Shown in pieces: positions 30,064 through 32,068 of a stretch of DNA of 32,068 bases. Both the position numbers and the translations under genes were made by a program. The stretch is from Omnitrophica WOR_2 bacterium RIFCSPHIGHO2_02_FULL_67_20 (GTDB taxonomy: Bacteria > Omnitrophota > Gorgyraeia > Aquiviventales > Aquiviventaceae): NCBI GenBank assembly GCA_001805695.1, contig MHGT01000007.1:19001-51068 (forward strand), read 5' to 3'. Under the pieces are notes generated by a model that saw only the letters and a program-made list of their open reading frames with translations, searched no databases and was not told where the DNA came from. The number at the start of each line of letters is the position of its first letter. The first letter of the stretch is position 1.

Positions 30064-30394
30064 TTTTGTTCTGGGTGTAGTCTTTTTGGTGGCTTGGAAG
30101 CAGGTCTACAACTATTTCGGGGTGACGCTCCCGAACCACGATGGCTACGTGCAATTTGGGGCGGCACTGGTGGCAATCTTCGGGGTTGGGTTTTGGCTTG
30201 TGGCGCAGAACCCTGAGCGCAACCGTGACATCATCAAAATGGGTGTCCTGTTGAAAATCGCATATTCGGGCGTAGTGCTTGGACACCACTTCTTCGGGAT
30301 GGTTCCAGGCGTGTGGGTTCCGTTTGCCTGGTGCGATCTTGTTTTTCTAGCGTTATTCGTAGCGGCACTGCGTGCCCTGCCATCAAGGGCGTAG
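30014..30394 (+). CDS. Small multi-TM hypothetical membrane protein
   Basis: KKLFVIAALYDFVLGVVFLVAW, AALVAIFGVGFWLVA, KMGVLLKIAYSGVVLGHHFFG, WCDLVFLALFVAALRAL; overlaps the 3' end of the radical SAM gene. Confidence 0.75.
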   Translation: MSIGTIKKLFVIAALYDFVLGVVFLVAWKQVYNYFGVTLPNHDGYVQFGAALVAIFGVGFWLVAQNPERNRDIIKMGVLLKIAYSGVVLGHHFFGMVPGVWVPFAWCDLVFLALFVAALRALPSRA

Positions 30395-30437
30395 GATAGC
30401 AGAGACTTCTTGCGTGACATAATTGCCCGCTGATCAT

Positions 30438-30650
30438 ATGAATATGACGAAATCCATACATTTAATCACTTACGGCTGTCAGATGAATGAAAGAGATTCC
30501 GAGGAGGTGCTCGGGATGCTGACGGCGCAGGGCTACGAGATCGCCGGGCAGCCGGAAGACGCGGACGTCATCCTCCTGAACACCTGCTCGGTACGAGCCC
30601 ATGCCGAGGAGCGGGCGTTTGGGAAGCTTTCGGGTAGAGAATATTGTTGA
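30438..30650 (+). pseudogene. miaB: Truncated MiaB (N-terminal UPF0004 part only)
   Basis: HLITYGCQMNERDSEEVLGMLTAQGYEIAGQPEDADVILLNTCSVRAHAEERAFGKLS then GREYC*; no radical SAM CxxxCxxC domain follows. Confidence 0.85.
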
Positions 30651-30682
30651 CATACAATCCATTTTCGTAGAATATTGACAGT

Positions 30683-31867
30683 ATGGAATACATCACTAGA
30701 CTGCTGGAACAGAAAATCCGACGGGCCCTCCATCGCAATAGAAGCATCCTGCTCTTCGGGGCCCGGCAGACCGGCAAGACCACGCTGATCAGCCGCTTTC
30801 ACGCGGATCTGGTCATCACCCTCGTGAGGCCGGACATCCGTCAGCGGTATGAAAAGTCACCACAGCTACTGGCCGGTGAGGTGGAGGCGCTCGCCCCCAC
30901 AGCCGCGAACACACGTCCGCTGGTCGTTGTCGATGAAGTGCAAAAAGTGCCAACGTTGTTGGATGTGGTGCAGGACCTCATTGACCGGGGCCGCGCCAAT
31001 TTTGTGCTGACGGGGTCCAGCGCTCGAAAACTTCGCCGCGGCGCCGTCGTCAATCTCCTGCCGGGGCGCGTGGCCACGTTCAGGTTAGATCCGTTCAGTT
31101 TGCGGGAAGTGCCCGCACAGGACGTGCATGAGCGCCTGCTGTACGGGTCGTTGCCCGGCATGCTGGCGGTGCCGGATCGTGCAGATCGAGAAACCGATTT
31201 GGAATCGTATGTGACGACGTATCTGGAAGAAGAGGTGCGGGCAGAGGCGCTTGTGCGGAATGTGGGCGATTTTGCCAGGTTTCTTGAGCTGGCCGCATCC
31301 GAATCCGGCAACATCGTCAACTTGAGAAAATTGTCTCAGGAGATCGGCGTGTCCCATACGACGATCGGGGCCTACTACCAAATTCTCGAAGACTGCCTGA
31401 TCGCCGAGCGGATTGAGCCCGTGACCCACAGCAAGACGAGGAAGAAACTGACCAAATCCGAAAAATACCTGTTCTTTGATTTGGGGGTCCGGCGTCTGGC
31501 AGCCCGAGAAGGCACGAAACTGCCGCGCGATACCTTCGGGCGGCTGTTTGAGCAATTCGTTGGTCTGGAACTGGTTCGGTGCGCCCATGCTGCGCACCGA
31601 ACCCTCGCCATCCGCTTTTGGCGTGATCCGGACGGCCCGGAAGTGGATTGGGTCATCGACGATGAGGGGGCCTATGCCCCCGTGGAAGTGAAATGGACGG
31701 ACCATCCTCGATCCGGCGACATCCGCCATCTGGAAGTGTTCCTCGACGAATATCCCTCGGCCAGGGCCGGGTACATCGTGTGTCACGTGCCGCGTAAAAC
31801 CAAGCTGAGCCGCCGCGTCGTCGCGCTGCCCTGGCAAGCCATTGACGAGCTGATCCCTGCGTCATGA
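30683..31867 (+). CDS. ATP-binding protein, AAA_14 plus DUF4143 type
   Basis: ILLFGARQTGKTTLISRF, VVVDEVQKVPTLLDVVQDLID, FVLTGSSARKLRRG, GRLFEQFVGLELVR, FWRDPDGPEVDWVI, PVEVKWTD. Confidence 0.93.
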   Translation: MEYITRLLEQKIRRALHRNRSILLFGARQTGKTTLISRFHADLVITLVRPDIRQRYEKSPQLLAGEVEALAPTAANTRPLVVVDEVQKVPTLLDVVQDLIDRGRANFVLTGSSARKLRRGAVVNLLPGRVATFRLDPFSLREVPAQDVHERLLYGSLPGMLAVPDRADRETDLESYVTTYLEEEVRAEALVRNVGDFARFLELAASESGNIVNLRKLSQEIGVSHTTIGAYYQILEDCLIAERIEPVTHSKTRKKLTKSEKYLFFDLGVRRLAAREGTKLPRDTFGRLFEQFVGLELVRCAHAAHRTLAIRFWRDPDGPEVDWVIDDEGAYAPVEVKWTDHPRSGDIRHLEVFLDEYPSARAGYIVCHVPRKTKLSRRVVALPWQAIDELIPAS

Positions 31868-31873
31868 CCCGCG

Positions 31874-32026
31874 CGATCTTTCTTCAAACCTATGGGTGAC
31901 CATAGTGGTGCAATACCTGGACTCCCCGCACTATCCAGACAGGCTGTTGCGGAGGACGCCAACCAAGTGTTCGAGGCGCTGGCCGATGGGTTCCGCCTTG
32001 TGCTGGCAGGAATAGAGTTGAAGTGA
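31874..32026. repeat. Second copy of a short repeat/mini-ORF also found degenerate at about 28126-28279
   Basis: TTTCTTCAAACCTATGGGTGACCATAGTG versus TTTCTCCAGACCTATGGTTGACCATATGTG; ORF 31892-32026 MGDHSGAIPGLPALSRQAVAEDANQVFEALADGFRLVLAGIELK. Confidence 0.5.
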
Positions 32027-32068
32027 TCATGGTAGTGACCCGCTCACTGCAGATGCTCACGGCAGTCG

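Noticed and set aside
30683-31867. Novel defence ATPase
   Set aside because: AAA_14/DUF4143 ATPases are common and widely dispersed in bacteria; no defence-gene neighbours seen in the window to support that role.
26900-32068. Integron cassette array (attC sites) in the accessory region
   Set aside because: Same-strand small ORFs and hairpins are present, but I could not find paired RYYYAAC/GTTRRRY core sites at gene boundaries and there is no integrase.

Overview
High-GC bacterial chromosomal window, probably from an uncultivated lineage (taxonomy not assigned). From about 1 to 26.3 kb it looks like ordinary core genome: a 5'-truncated sugar-nucleotidyltransferase, metK, ahcY, lptG/lptF and comF on the minus strand, a DUF255 thioredoxin-domain protein, DUF2934, a response regulator, a DEAD-box helicase, a YchF-like protein, a DUF4139/MuiA-like protein, YajQ, DUF378, a cupin with an RG-rich tail, dihydrolipoyl dehydrogenase, Rrf2 plus a sulfate ABC operon, a NitT/TauT-type fused permease plus ATPase, an isoprenylcysteine-methyltransferase-like protein and an alpha/beta hydrolase. 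From about 26.3 kb to the end it is a lower-GC accessory region with an orphan antitoxin beside a toxin remnant, hypothetical proteins, tandem and inverted repeats, a TM/radical-SAM/TM operon, a truncated miaB and an AAA/DUF4143 ATPase. The most unusual signal is a set of seven spacers in the first 16 kb. Each carries a short array with an exact 7-bp period, but the heptad sequence differs at every locus. Most are arranged as a left arm, a spacer and a reverse-complement right arm. A second, looser set built on GTGATT/AATCAC-like words sits in three more spacers. A 103-bp nested-palindrome element resembling IS200/IS605-type ends lies upstream of lpd. No database search was run; all family assignments are by recognition of motifs and translated sequence.
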